This document shows, one piece after another, positions 32,464-42,506 of a stretch of 64,000 bases of DNA. Source of the DNA: Tomocerus qinae (lineage: Eukaryota; Arthropoda; Collembola; Entomobryomorpha; Tomoceridae). The stretch's first letter is position 1, and each line of letters opens with the position of its first letter. The DNA lies in contig CM034546.1 of NCBI GenBank assembly GCA_020055645.1, positions 80,600,001 to 80,664,000 of the forward strand. The letters run 5' to 3'. Under the pieces are notes generated by a model. That model made no database searches. It was given only the letters and a program-made list of their open reading frames with translations, and had not been told where the DNA came from. The position numbers and the translations under genes are program-made.

Positions 32464-35210
32464 AGCACTGAGGCGTGCAAAGCGAGACTCTTGGAGGACG
32501 TTTTGCGAATCAGTGACTGAAACCAGAACAGCATCAAGAGTCAGTAAAATCCTCCTAAAAGATAACAGCAGGCCTTTAGGACCGCTAGAGCTGGAGGATG
32601 GGACCCTAACAGAGTCAATGGATGAGTCACTGCAGTTGTTGCTGAGGGCCCACTTTCCACCAGACCCTGATTCGGAGTGGGTGGATCGGGGACATCAGTA
32701 CAGCTGTAGCTCTACCATTGATAACATTATAACAAAAGAAAATATCTCAAACGCAATTAGGACGTTTGGGCCATACAAGTCAGCAGGGGGGGATAAAATA
32801 ACTCCTGCCATGATGCAGTATGTGACCAACGAACTAAGCGCGCATCTACAACGTATATTCAAAGCAAGTCTTGCTTTGGGTTACATCCCATCTAGTTGGC
32901 GTACAACCAAAGTTGTCTTTCTGCCAAAACCTGGGAAATCAAGCTATCAAAAGACAAATGCATGGAGGCCAGTTTCCCTAACATCCTTTCTACTTAAGTG
33001 TCAAGAAAGGCTGGTCGATGGGGAACTAAGAACAGGCCCCCTGATGCGGAAAATGATTGATCACAATCAATATGCTTACATTAAGGGTGTCTCTACTGAT
33101 GCAGCACTGCACCAGCTGGTTGCTCGGATAGAGTATGCACTTAAAAGCAGGCAAATGGCTCTAGGAACCTTCCTAGACATTGAAGGGGCCTTTAGTCATG
33201 CAACATTTAAAGCTATAACAGAGGCCTTACACAGAGAGGGAATTGACATGTGCTTAATTCGATGGATTGAGCGCATGTTAATAGACCGCACAGTGGAGGC
33301 TAATGTGGATGGAGCTCAACAGTTCAGAGTAGTAGAACGAGGGTGCCCACAGGGGGGAGTTCTCTCACCTCTGTTGTGGAACCTTGTGATTCTTGAATTA
33401 CTTGAGGAGCTGCATAGACTAAAGTCTGTACACAAACAGGCCTATGCAGACGACTTAACTACATTACAAATTGGCTTTGACCAAAGCACTGTTAGAGACC
33501 TCTCACAGAGGGCTCTAACAGTGACTGACAACTGGTGCAAAAGGAGATCACTATCTGTCCATCCGGACAAGATAGAAGTCATACTTTTCACCACAAATAG
33601 AAATATAAAGATGAAGCCTCTTACACTAGGGGATAAATCTATTCCATTTAAAACTGAAGTGAGGTATCTAGGTGTTGTCCTAGACAGCAAATTAACATGG
33701 AAGCCTCACTGCGAATTAAAAGCCAAGCAAGCTAATGCAAAGCTATTCCAATGTAGAAGGGCCCTGGGGAAAACCTGGGGACTTTCTCCTAAAACTACAA
33801 GTTGGCTATACACTGCTGTGGTGAGACCAGCCCTTGCCTATGGCATTGGAGTATGGATAACTGCAGTAGAAAACGGACAACGAATGAAAATACTAGGGAA
33901 AGTACAGCGCACAGCACTGTTAATGACTACAGGAGCTATGCGGAGTACTCCCACAGCGGCAATGGAATGCATTGTAGGAATTCCACCGCTGGAAATATAT
34001 CTGAAAGAAATGGCTGTGTCAATATCGGCTCGACTGCGCAACACTGGGCAGTGGCTGTATTGGCAAGGCCGAGGTAGCAGCAATCGCACTAATCATGTTG
34101 ATTTGCTAACGAATCTCTGGAGGGAGATACCTGGATTAGCACTTCCGTGGGAAGCAATTCCTAAGGCGGGGCTAACTAGAGATCACCTCAAGATATGGAC
34201 TGGAGCAGTCGAACCTTTTGAAAAGGAAATGATTCTAGAACCATCAGAAAAGCTTGCAATATGCTATACTGACGGGTCTAGAATCAACGATAACACCGGA
34301 TCAGCAGCCGTTCTGTTTCTACCAGAGGGGGTGCAAGAAATTGCACAACCATTGGGAAGCTACAGTACCGTCTTCCAATCTGAAGTGTATGCTATAATGA
34401 TGGCCGTCAATGGACTAATCGAAAATGATTGGGACAGTGAGGCAATAATTTATAGCGATTCAAGGAGTGCCATTCAAGCGCTAGGAGCAGATACCACAGT
34501 GTCTGCCCTTGTCCTTGAGTGTTCTCAAACCATAGCAAGAGCGAATGGAAACATTACTCTGCACTGGGTACCAAGTCATTCAGGCATACCAGGAAACGAC
34601 AAAGTGGACGAATTGGCGAAAGGAGCGGCAGGGACTACCCCCTGTGGGCCTGAGCCGTTTCTGGCGCTCTCAGAAAAAACAATAAAATCAATGATTGGGA
34701 GCTGGGCCTCGGCACAGCACACCAAGACATGGAGAAGTAGGAATGACTGTCGGCAGACAAAAATATTTCTGCCCGCTCCGAGGAGAGGGTTCAGTAAATA
34801 CTGTCGAAGTCTGAAAAGAGAGTCTTTGCGGGCTCTCGTACATATGGTTACAGGTCATTGTTACCTAGCAAAGCATGTAAAAAACATCAACGGGCGGGGG
34901 TCTGCTCTTTGTCCACACTGTGGTTTAGAGGATGAGACACCTGTTCATCTGGTGGCATTTTGCCCGCGATACGCAATGGTAAGAAACCTGAACATGGGTT
35001 ACTGCGTGATACCGACTAATACTCTGTCTGAGATACCCTTTTCTTCGATGCTAAGGTTCTATATCATGGCTAGTCGAAAAGATGGTTAACCCTACAGTAA
35101 CCTGTACCGAGGAGTTGGCAATGGGCCCGTTTTTGCGGCCTGCGCCCTGGACGGCACATCTTATCTATAGTATGTCGTCCACCTCTTATAACAGAACAGA
35201 ACAGAACAGA
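32464..35210 (+). mobile_element. 5'-truncated non-LTR retrotransposon (LINE) with 17-bp TSD
   Basis: The insertion is bounded by an exact 17-bp direct repeat ACTCCCTACATCCAAAA (32447-32463 and 35211-35227). It ends in a short (AACAG)n tail (about 35190-35210), as expected for target-primed reverse transcription. The 5' end starts within the coding region after the endonuclease domain, so only reverse transcriptase, RNase H and the C-terminal zinc knuckle remain. Confidence 0.95.
32465..35089 (+). CDS. LINE polyprotein: reverse transcriptase, RNase H, zinc knuckle
   Basis: The frame is open from the first base of the element to TAA at 35089 (874 codons plus stop); no ATG is implied because the 5' end is truncated. 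The RT part shows AGGDKITP, WRPVSLTS, FLDIEGAFSH, RGCPQGGVLSPLLW and catalytic YADD. RNase H follows with YTDGSR, SEVYAIMMA, YSDSRSA and WVPSHSGIPGND. The C-terminus has C-x2-C-x8-H-x4-C (CPHCGLEDETPVHLVAFC). The architecture fits the I/R1/LOA/Jockey group of LINEs that keep an RNase H. The N-terminal endonuclease is absent, so it cannot move autonomously, yet no stop or shift has accumulated, which points to a recent insertion. Confidence 0.95.
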   Translation, partial: ALRRAKRDSWRTFCESVTETRTASRVSKILLKDNSRPLGPLELEDGTLTESMDESLQLLLRAHFPPDPDSEWVDRGHQYSCSSTIDNIITKENISNAIRTFGPYKSAGGDKITPAMMQYVTNELSAHLQRIFKASLALGYIPSSWRTTKVVFLPKPGKSSYQKTNAWRPVSLTSFLLKCQERLVDGELRTGPLMRKMIDHNQYAYIKGVSTDAALHQLVARIEYALKSRQMALGTFLDIEGAFSHATFKAITEALHREGIDMCLIRWIERMLIDRTVEANVDGAQQFRVVERGCPQGGVLSPLLWNLVILELLEELHRLKSVHKQAYADDLTTLQIGFDQSTVRDLSQRALTVTDNWCKRRSLSVHPDKIEVILFTTNRNIKMKPLTLGDKSIPFKTEVRYLGVVLDSKLTWKPHCELKAKQANAKLFQCRRALGKTWGLSPKTTSWLYTAVVRPALAYGIGVWITAVENGQRMKILGKVQRTALLMTTGAMRSTPTAAMECIVGIPPLEIYLKEMAVSISARLRNTGQWLYWQGRGSSNRTNHVDLLTNLWREIPGLALPWEAIPKAGLTRDHLKIWTGAVEPFEKEMILEPSEKLAICYTDGSRINDNTGSAAVLFLPEGVQEIAQPLGSYSTVFQSEVYAIMMAVNGLIENDWDSEAIIYSDSRSAIQALGADTTVSALVLECSQTIARANGNITLHWVPSHSGIPGNDKVDELAKGAAGTTPCGPEPFLALSEKTIKSMIGSWASAQHTKTWRSRNDCRQTKIFLPAPRRGFSKYCRSLKRESLRALVHMVTGHCYLAKHVKNINGRGSALCPHCGLEDETPVHLVAFCPRYAMVRNLNMGYCVIPTNTLSEIPFSSMLRFYIMASRKDG

Positions 35211-35266
35211 ACTCCCTACATCCAAAATAGTACATATACAAATATAATTCACTATAGAAATTCGGC

Positions 35267-35615
35267 TGAATTTTGGTAGTGGCATCACGTTGCCGGTGTT
35301 TCCTGTGTTGCCAGTCATTTTTTTGCCATTTTTCTGACAGGGTTGCGGTGTCCGGATAGGAAGGTGTGGACAAAAGTGGATAAAAGTGGTTTTATCCAGG
35401 GCAAAACTAGTTTTGTCCTGGAAGAAATTAGTTTTGTCCACTTTTGTCCTGGATAGAAAGTGGACAAAACTACTTTCATCCTGGACAGTAATAGTTTTGT
35501 CCGGACAAAACGCAACCCTGTTTTCTGACCCAACCTAATTAAAAAGTCAGAAAAGAGGCAAAAAGTGACCGATAACATCAGCAACATAGGCAACGAGGTA
35601 CCGCTGCCTAAATTC
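35267..35615. mobile_element. MITE with GGCTGAATTT ends, copy 2
   Basis: The ends GGCTGAATTTTGG and CCTAAATTCAGCC match the element at 18822-19465, as do the inner GTTGCC words and ACCTAATTAAAAA. Removing the nested hAT element at 35338-35520 and one copy of its duplication gives a sequence collinear with copy 1 at about 19065. Confidence 0.8.
35338..35520. mobile_element. Nested hAT MITE, 183 bp
   Basis: It has terminal repeats CAGGGTTGCG and CGCAACCCTG and an exact 8-bp duplication TTTTCTGA (35330-35337 and 35521-35528). The interior is made of TTTTGTCC/GGACAAAA words in both orientations. Confidence 0.95.
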
Positions 35616-36065
35616 AGCCGGCATTTTAATGAATATCTCCGAAAGAATACAAAAGTAAAAGAAGAAGGCTATTCTATTCCTTCTGGGGATTAGAGACCAA
35701 TTCGTCCTTTAAAGATAAAGAAAGCCTTCATTCACTTTCAGATTGGTACAATAAATAGCATACCTATAATACAATTATACATCCTTTTTTTGTTTGAAAC
35801 AGAACAATAAATTGCCAAAAACTTCCAGGAATACGGATAGAAGCTTTTTCCTGTACCAAACAAAAAATGGATGTATGCTACTATTTCCTGTACCAATCTG
35901 AAAAGTGAACAGGCTTTTTCCGTCCTTGATGAACGAATTGATGTATCTGTACCGTATCTAAATACTAGTATAATGTAGTTCCTATAAGGTAATTTACTAA
36001 AATAATCCAATAGTTATACTGAGCCAAGCCAAGTAATACTAGGAAAGAAGTTTGTGATGTCTGGT
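35616..36065. other. Interval with a short inverted repeat
   Basis: About 35735-35795 and 35850-35920 are inverted copies (TTTCAGATTGGTACA with TGTACCAATCTGAAA; GTTTGAAACA-type with ACCAAACAAAAAATGGATGTATGCTA). It is probably a small fold-back unit. No gene. Confidence 0.45.
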
Positions 36066-36213
36066 GTATTATCAATCCAACGAAAGTTTTCCTCTGCTGA
36101 TAACGATAACAAAAGGGAGTTCGCGCTTGACTGAGCTCGAACAAAGGAAACCACCTACAAAGCTATTGTGCCCTCTTATCAGCAGAGGAAAACTTTCGTT
36201 GGATTGATAATAC
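36066..36213. repeat. 148-bp hairpin with 38-bp perfect arms
   Basis: Positions 36066-36103 and 36176-36213 are exact inverted copies (GTATTATCAATCCAACGAAA... and complement) around a 72-bp loop containing TTCGCGCTTGACTGAGCTCG. TA flanks fit a mariner-type MITE, but a transcribed hairpin cannot be excluded. Confidence 0.8.
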
Positions 36214-36251
36214 ATGGCCTTACCATTGTGTTTTTGTTAATTGCACAAAAA

Positions 36252-36483
36252 CAAGGCCGTATTGAGGGTGGGCATTGGGGGCAAATGCCCCCCGCCCCAA
36301 AATCCAAGAAAAAGGGAAATTTTTTCTCAAAATACCAAAAAATTTCGCTATTCCGCTATTTTACATGATTTTTAGGCTATTTTTGACTCATTTTAGACAA
36401 AATATGCCAAAATTTTTCGCCTAATATATATTGTCCTATGATATCACTGCCCTCTCCGAAATCGATTTCTAAATACGGTACTC
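36252..36483. mobile_element. G-run MITE (CAAGGCCGTATTGAGG ends)
   Basis: A 232-bp element with an exact 8-bp duplication CACAAAAA (36244-36251 and 36484-36491). It starts CAAGGCCGTATTGAGG and ends CTAAATACGGTACTC, with GGGGGCAAATGCCCCC near the left end. Confidence 0.9.
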
Positions 36484-37254
36484 CACAAAAATATTATAAT
36501 TATTTTGTGTTGTTTATTGTTCAACTTAAGCTTTTGAAAATCAGAAATTATAGTTTTCATTTTGTCTATACGTACATTCTTCAACCCTACAATCTAGACG
36601 ATTAGTCATCTAACAATTTACAGTCACCAACACCAAGGTCGTACGAAAACGTCTTCAGTTTTTACTGCGTTACTTGTTGGCTTCCTTGGAGACGGATCTA
36701 ACAATGCAATTGAGACAGATTCGTATTTATGTCCTAAATAGACACCAGACGCAGACTCATTTTAAGCGGAGAAAAATGGAAGGGGAATCAAATGGAATGG
36801 ATAGTGGATGGACAGGGCCGCAGCCAGAAAAAAATTTCGGGAGGGGCACCAAGAAAAACTTAGCTAATTTTCGCGCGAAGCGCGAGCATCCACCAGCTGA
36901 CAGCTTCAAAATCCCTTCTCCGCAAAGCATTACTTTTCCTTGTGAAGCCCGCACTTCTCCATCTCCGCAGATCCAGACTGAACAGCCGTCCAAAATTGCT
37001 GAGGCAGAAGCTACTGCTATTGAGCCGGAAAAAACTGCTACTGTGCTACTGCTATTGCTGAAACATATAATATTATATACAAATATTCCCGCTGCTGATA
37101 ATAAATAATAAGCTGGTGCAGATGCTCAAGTTAAATGTATCCCAGATTGTAAGCTTTCAGTTTCCACGGTGTTTTTATGGAACTCTAAGATATTATTTCA
37201 AGCGCGAAACCCGAAAACGAAATATATACAAGGTCACCACCCGAGCTTCAAACC
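36484..37254. other. Interval with a truncated G-run MITE
   Basis: Positions 36814-36888 are a left-end fragment of the CAGGGCCGCAGC family (CAGGGCCGCAGCCAGAAAAA to GCGCGAAGCGCGAGC). The open frame 36674-37108 runs through it and has no domain. It could contain upstream sequence of the TPR gene. Confidence 0.45.
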
Positions 37255-38408
37255 ATGTCTTTCCAAGATGTTATAAGAGAAGTTGGCATATTAAATGATG
37301 TCGGAAGTGAGAAGTATAATGCGAATCTTTACGACAATGCTATAGAAAGGTAATTTCATAAATATTTGTGTTAAATTATTCCACAAAGTGTATAATTAAG
37401 TATTTAGTTAACAAATCGGTAATTACATTTTCCAGCTACACAATGGGTGTTCAGGTTTTGGATAACTGCGTCACCAGCATTGCTGAGGAAGAAATAGAGA
37501 AAAACTGTTTAAAGCAGAAGCTTATGAGAAACTTGGCGCAGTGCTATCTGTTAACTAAGGATAATAAAAAGGTGCTTGAGGTCTGCAGATTGTCATTAAA
37601 ACCTGGAATGATTAAACATAGCAATGCTAAATTGCACTTCCGGTAATTTTTCAAAATTTTGTCCAGCTGTTATATATGGATTATATTTATAATTTTACTT
37701 TCTGAAGAAACAATGTTTGGGCAAAAATCATTAATTTCAATTTTGTTTGAAGGTATGCCACAGCTCTCGTTCGTGAAGGTCACATAGAAGAAGCTCTAAA
37801 AATTGTGCAGGAAGGAATTACCATTGAACCGAATAACTTGGCTTTGTTTGATACAGAGAGACAGGTATGGTAGTCAGTACCGTATTTAAAGTCGAATTCG
37901 GAGGGGGCAATGACGTCATACACCCATATGTATTAGGCATATTTGCCCAAAATTTGCGAAAAATTTTGGCTTATTTTGTCTAAAATGAGTCGAAAATAGC
38001 CTAAAATTGACATAAAATCAAATATATATTTTCTTGGATTTCGGGGGGGGGGGGCATTAAATGTACTGCCTCAATACAGCCTTGATGGTAGTACTTTCTT
38101 GGAATATGTACATTATTTATTAGCGCACAGGAATTACTCAATTCTATGCTTATTGGTAACGGGGTGTCATTTTAATAGATTCGTTGCATTTTATTTTATT
38201 TTATATTGGTATCAAAATTATCACTATAATTATCATCTGTTGTAAGGTTGCAACTTTATTATTATGTCAGATAAAGGAAATGCTTCAAAGACAAAATGAG
38301 AGAAAATTTTACCGTTTCACCCAGATGATAAATGATAAATGTCTTCCCTGGGACAAGAATAAAGACGCGACGGAAGAACCTAGGAGGAAATACAGAAGAT
38401 TCTTTTAG
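37255..38408 (+). CDS. TPR protein resembling the C-terminal half of FKBP6/Shutdown-type co-chaperones
   Basis: Exons 37255-37349, 37436-37642, 37753-37864 and 38271-38408 join in phase (552 nt, 183 residues). The product has three helical-hairpin repeats typical of TPR: GSEKYNANLYDNAIERYTMG, LMRNLAQCYLLTKDNKKVLE and RYATALVREGHIEEALKIVQ. A charged helix follows (IKEMLQRQNERKFYRFTQMI). This is the layout of the TPR half of FKBP6/Shutdown-like proteins, which act with HSP90 in piRNA biogenesis; no peptidyl-prolyl isomerase domain is visible upstream. It may be a TPR-only paralogue, a 5'-truncated copy, or have a distant upstream exon. Intron 3 holds a MITE (37875-38084) whose duplicated target starts two bases after the donor GT. 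Confidence 0.75.
37875..38084. mobile_element. G-run MITE in TPR gene intron 3
   Basis: A 210-bp element flanked by an exact 8-bp duplication ATGGTAGT (37867-37874 and 38085-38092). It has ends CAGTACCGTATTT and CAATACAGCCTTG, a reverse-oriented relative of 36252-36483 and 44498-44747. A run of 13 G is at about 38042-38054. Confidence 0.92.
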
Positions 38409-38950
38409 AAATGCAGTTTCACAATTTTATAATGCAGATGATTGATAAAATTTAAATGCGGTTGTAAATGATCTAATACTACTTACACTACAATAATGGC
38501 TGCTTTTAAGTTGTTCGGAATAATAAATATAATATTGGCAAAATTATAATAAATAATTAAGGCAATGAATGTTTATTAGACACCTTCCGTCCAGGAATAA
38601 CTTTTCTAAAACTGTCTGATCAATGTTGAATCAAATGATCAGTCGATCAATTTTTAATTTGTTTCAAAAGAGAATCTGACGTAATAATTTACATGCATTT
38701 ACATGTAGTAGGTGAATAAATTTTTTGAAATGTGACTCACCGATTTTTAGAAAAATATGAAGTGGCTAGTTTTCGAAAACCTTACAATTTCTGGATTTAC
38801 GAAGTTGCAATACCGATGTATACGAAATATCAAATTTTTGTCTACAAGTAGAACCCCAGTAAACTACGTAAGGTATTGTGTGCTGTTAATTTAAGTATTA
38901 TTGGTATATTCATCGGTTACAAAATTTACTTTAAGTAAACAGTCGGACCA
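38409..38950. other. Non-coding interval downstream of the TPR gene
   Basis: AT-rich, with AATAAA-type words near 38520-38560 that could serve as the poly(A) signal. No other feature recognised. Confidence 0.4.
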
Positions 38951-39171
38951 AGGAACAAAAATGGCCTTTTTTCTTTTTAAACTTTTTATTACTCCTTTTT
39001 TACAAAAACAGTTCTTTTTTGCTTTTTTGCCTTTTTGGCACGTAAACTGGGAATAAATGGGATGAATTGGTACTTCAAAAAAAGTAGAAAGGCAAAAAGG
39101 ACTGATTTTTGAAAAACTTAATTATACCTGTTTTATAAAATAGGCAAAAATAATCCTTTTTTGTTCCCTGA
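38951..39171. mobile_element. hAT-type MITE (CARGGAAC ends), copy 2
   Basis: It is related to 16628-16871: it starts CAAGGAACAAAAA and ends TTTTTTGTTCCCTG, with the same AGGCAAAAA interior words and the central GTGGAAGTAAATGGG-like word (GGGAATAAATGGGA here). No target duplication could be seen, so the left edge is uncertain. Confidence 0.7.
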
Positions 39172-39924
39172 CCATTGATAACGTATTAATTTTTATTGAT
39201 ATAAATCTAAGACATTTTACTAACAATTTCTAAACCACTTATGCAATAACCCATAGAAATTAGAAAAACTAGTAAAAAGCCCTAAAAGTTAACATCAGAA
39301 CTAAAATTAACGTTCAAATAGAAATGCTTATATTTATTGTGTTAGTTCTTTTCATCTGTGGACCTGGCTGGGAATTAAAAGAGGTTGTGAATTTAGAGAG
39401 TGATTGCTACACAAGTATTATTTTCCAGCAGAATGCTTATACAAAGGTTGGAAAAGATTGATTGAATGGCCAATTGCAAGAAGTAGACAATCCTTTCGCA
39501 ATTACATATCTGGAGAACAATGCGAGCATTGCAGTATCTATCATTATAATAATAGCTGCACAAATGTCCTTTGACATCAACTTACGACTTTCAAATTTTT
39601 ACTGCATAGGCAGATCATAGTAAGAACCCCAAATTTCGAGTTTCAAAACGATATCTTTCATAGAAATCGTTTTATGATTTTCTGAATTTCGAATTTTAAC
39701 ATTGAAGGAGTGGGAGAAAACGCTTCGATCTGTCACGCTTTGTCCAGATACTCCTCCTACAGTTTTCATCCGATCTTTACCAAACTTTTTCCTGACCTAC
39801 TCAACTTAATAATAAAGACGGTAGCCACTCCAGTTTTTTATTTTTTAGTAGAAAATATTTTGCCAGTGGATTTCAAAAATTTGACAAAGTCCTACTCTTT
39901 AAGCAGGCAGGCCTCCGCTATGTA

Positions 39925-41164
39925 CTGTTACTTCCTCATAGCAATGGTATTACCCATTGCGGAGTGGCACTTGGATACGCATTCTGATTGGCTGAAATTT
40001 TTTGAAATCCAGCCTTCTGATTGGCTATTGCTATAACGAATATTTTATAGATTCCCCAGATGGGGGAATTTTAGTAACAATTTACTACAAATTACAATGC
40101 ACTACATGAATATTATACACAGAATGCACACAAAGACACTTTGCGTGGTACAACAACAGAATCGTTCTCATTCTACTAGTATGAATCATTTACTGCGTGC
40201 GTATAGTAATTAAATACCCTGATGTTGTTGAAGTGTGAAATGCGAATTATTGATAAACTGCCTCCGTTTCAAACAGATGATACATTCGGTTTCATTTTAA
40301 TGCATTGACAATTGCAAACACATAATTTTACTCAACCTATAATAGCAATAACAATAACAAACAGAATTTTAAGACTCCAACTCCAACCTGACCATGTAAA
40401 TAACATTATACACAGAAGGATTTTGCATAAAGTCTGAAAGTTAGCTGGTACATCGGAGTCATAATATTATTATTATTGCGACTTCGATGTACCTTATCGT
40501 ATCATTTACGCATCCATACTAGTTGGTAAACATCAATTATTTCTAAAAATTTAATTAATTAAAATCATATAGAAAGTAAAGATAGTAACATCTCTCATTT
40601 CTCATTCTTCCATGATTTATGGCAAAAATAATTAGTTTACACAACTAGTATGGTTACATCTCTCGCTCTGTACGTTAAGTCTGAATGTGTGAATTCTTTA
40701 TAATATATTACTATATAATCGAAGTATTCTGTATGTTATTGCCATTATAGGTTGAGTAAAATTATGTGTTTGCAACTGTCAATGCAGTAAAATGAAACCG
40801 AATGTGTCATCTGTTTGAATTGGAGGCAGTTTATCAATAACTCACATTTAACACTTCAACAACATCAGGGCATTTAATTACTATACGCGGTAAATGATTC
40901 ATAATAGTAGAATGAGAACGAATTGTTGTTGTGCCATGCAAAGTGTCTTTGTGTGCATTCTGTGTATGATATTCATGTAGTGCATTGTAATTTGTATTAA
41001 ATTGTAAAGTATTGCTAAAATTCCCCCATCTGGGGAATCTATAAAATATTCGTTATAGCAATAGCCAATCAGAAGGCTGGATTTCAAAAAATTTCAGCCA
41101 ATCAGAATGCGTATCCAAGTGCCACTCCGCAATGGGTAATACCATTGCTATGAGGAAGTAACAG
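39925..41164. mobile_element. 1240-bp TA-flanked fold-back inside Helitron-like unit 1
   Basis: Arms of about 430 bp (39925-40352 and about 40740-41164) are inverted copies. The tips are CTGTTACTTCC and GGAAGTAACAG, and TA flanks both sides. Unit 2 keeps the uninterrupted site: CCATGTATAGGGATT at about 42885-42899. This defines the insertion exactly and shows a TA duplication, as in Tc1/mariner-type elements. Confidence 0.93.
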
Positions 41165-41399
41165 TATAGGGATTAGTGTCCCTTTCAATTCGAACGGGGC
41201 GACCGCAGTGGAGTCAAACTATTAATAGCAAGGCAACGTTTATTAGTTAGTATGATTTGGTTGTGGATTGAATAGGTTTACTTGACTTGACATAGGATTG
41301 GTTAATTAATGTAACGGGGTAGGTAGAAAATAGTTAGAAATAACGAGGACGATTAAAATTGTGGTAGCTAATTAAAATAAGAGAGCTAATTAAAATGAA

Positions 41400-42180
41400 G
41401 AGGTGAAAATGACGTGAAGTTTTAAGATGATGGGAATATTTAAAATAAAGAGATATTTAAAATGACAGGAATGCTTCAAATGACGCTAATAGATTTAAAA
41501 CAACGGGGTTATTCAAAATGAAGGGGTGATTCTAAACGACGAAATTATTTAAAACGACGTCGATTTAAAATGTGAGGTCATTTACAATGACGTCTATTTA
41601 AAATGACAGGGTCATTTACCAGGGCTGCAGCCAGAAAAAACTTTGGGGGGAAAGGCGACAAATTATCAGAGAAAATATGAAAAATTTGGAAGTGATTGCG
41701 TTATTGAAAATGACGGGGTTATTTAAAATGACGGCGTAATTTAAAATGACGGGGTTATTTGAAATTACGGGTTTATTGCAAATGACGGGTTTATTGAAAA
41801 TGACGGGTTTATTGAAAATGACGGGTTTATTGAAAATGACGTGTTTATTGAAAATGACGGGTTTATTGAAAATGACGGGGTTATTTGAAATGATGGGGTT
41901 ATTTGAAATGACGGGTTTATTGAAAATGACAGGGTTATTTGAAATGATGGGGTTATTTGAAATGACGGGTTTATTGAAAATGACGGGGTTATTGAAAATG
42001 ACGGGGTTATTTAGAATGACGGGGTTTTTTAGAATGACGGGGTTATTTAGAATGACAGGGTTATTGAAAATCACTGGGTTATTCAAAATGACGGTGGGAT
42101 TTAAAACGACGGGATTATTTAAAATGACGTCTATTTACAATGATTGGGTAATTAAAATGACGGAGTGATGTATATTGACG
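41400..42180. repeat. Minisatellite of Helitron-like unit 1
   Basis: Tandem units of about 19-21 bp based on TTTATTGAAAATGACGGG or TTATTTAAAATGACG. The region 41746-42168 is open in both strands as a repetitive frame (TGLLKM on +, PVIFNN on -), a consequence of the unit length. A fragment of a CAGGGCTGCAGCC MITE end lies at 41620-41660. Confidence 0.85.
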
Positions 42181-42506
42181 GGTGGATTTAAAATTATATA
42201 TTATGTCCATATAATATTAATGATACAATAAAAATCAAGGGCTGATGAATGGACTTCAAACATTTATTTTAATTTCGCGCTTAGTTAAATGATGTTGAAT
42301 TTGGTTCACTATTATTATGTTGATTCGAAAAGTATTGTAATTGGTTCCCCGTCCGTAGGATGTTGTAGCCATGCATCAAGCAATGTTTTAAACATTTTAA
42401 TCTGTTAATTTTCATACTTTTTTAATGCATAATATGCAAACTCATGATCTACCGTCCCCATTAAGGGGTTACTCATTTCCCGTTCGAAGAACGGGCCTAT
42501 TTCTAG

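Larger units (their letters stand above)
39537..42506 (+). mobile_element. Helitron-like unit 1 with minisatellite core
   Basis: It starts TCTATCATTATAATAATAGC and ends with the hairpin CCCGTTCGAAGAACGGG, seven bases, then CTAG: the classical Helitron 3' end. It is directly followed by a second unit starting TCTATATAATAATAGC. A conserved 5' part of about 370 bp is followed by TTCGAACGGGGCGACCGCAG and a long array of about 20-bp units (TTTATTGAAAATGACGGG) at about 41400-42180. A 1240-bp fold-back is inserted at 39925. No Rep/helicase gene is present. Confidence 0.75.

Noticed and set aside
36674-37108. 144-codon ORF upstream of the TPR gene
   Set aside because: It runs through a fragment of a CAGGGCCGCAGC MITE and shows no domain.
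41616-42168. Long open frames on both strands (156 and 140 codons)
   Set aside because: They are read-through of a minisatellite with about 20-bp units; neither frame has non-repeat content or a domain.
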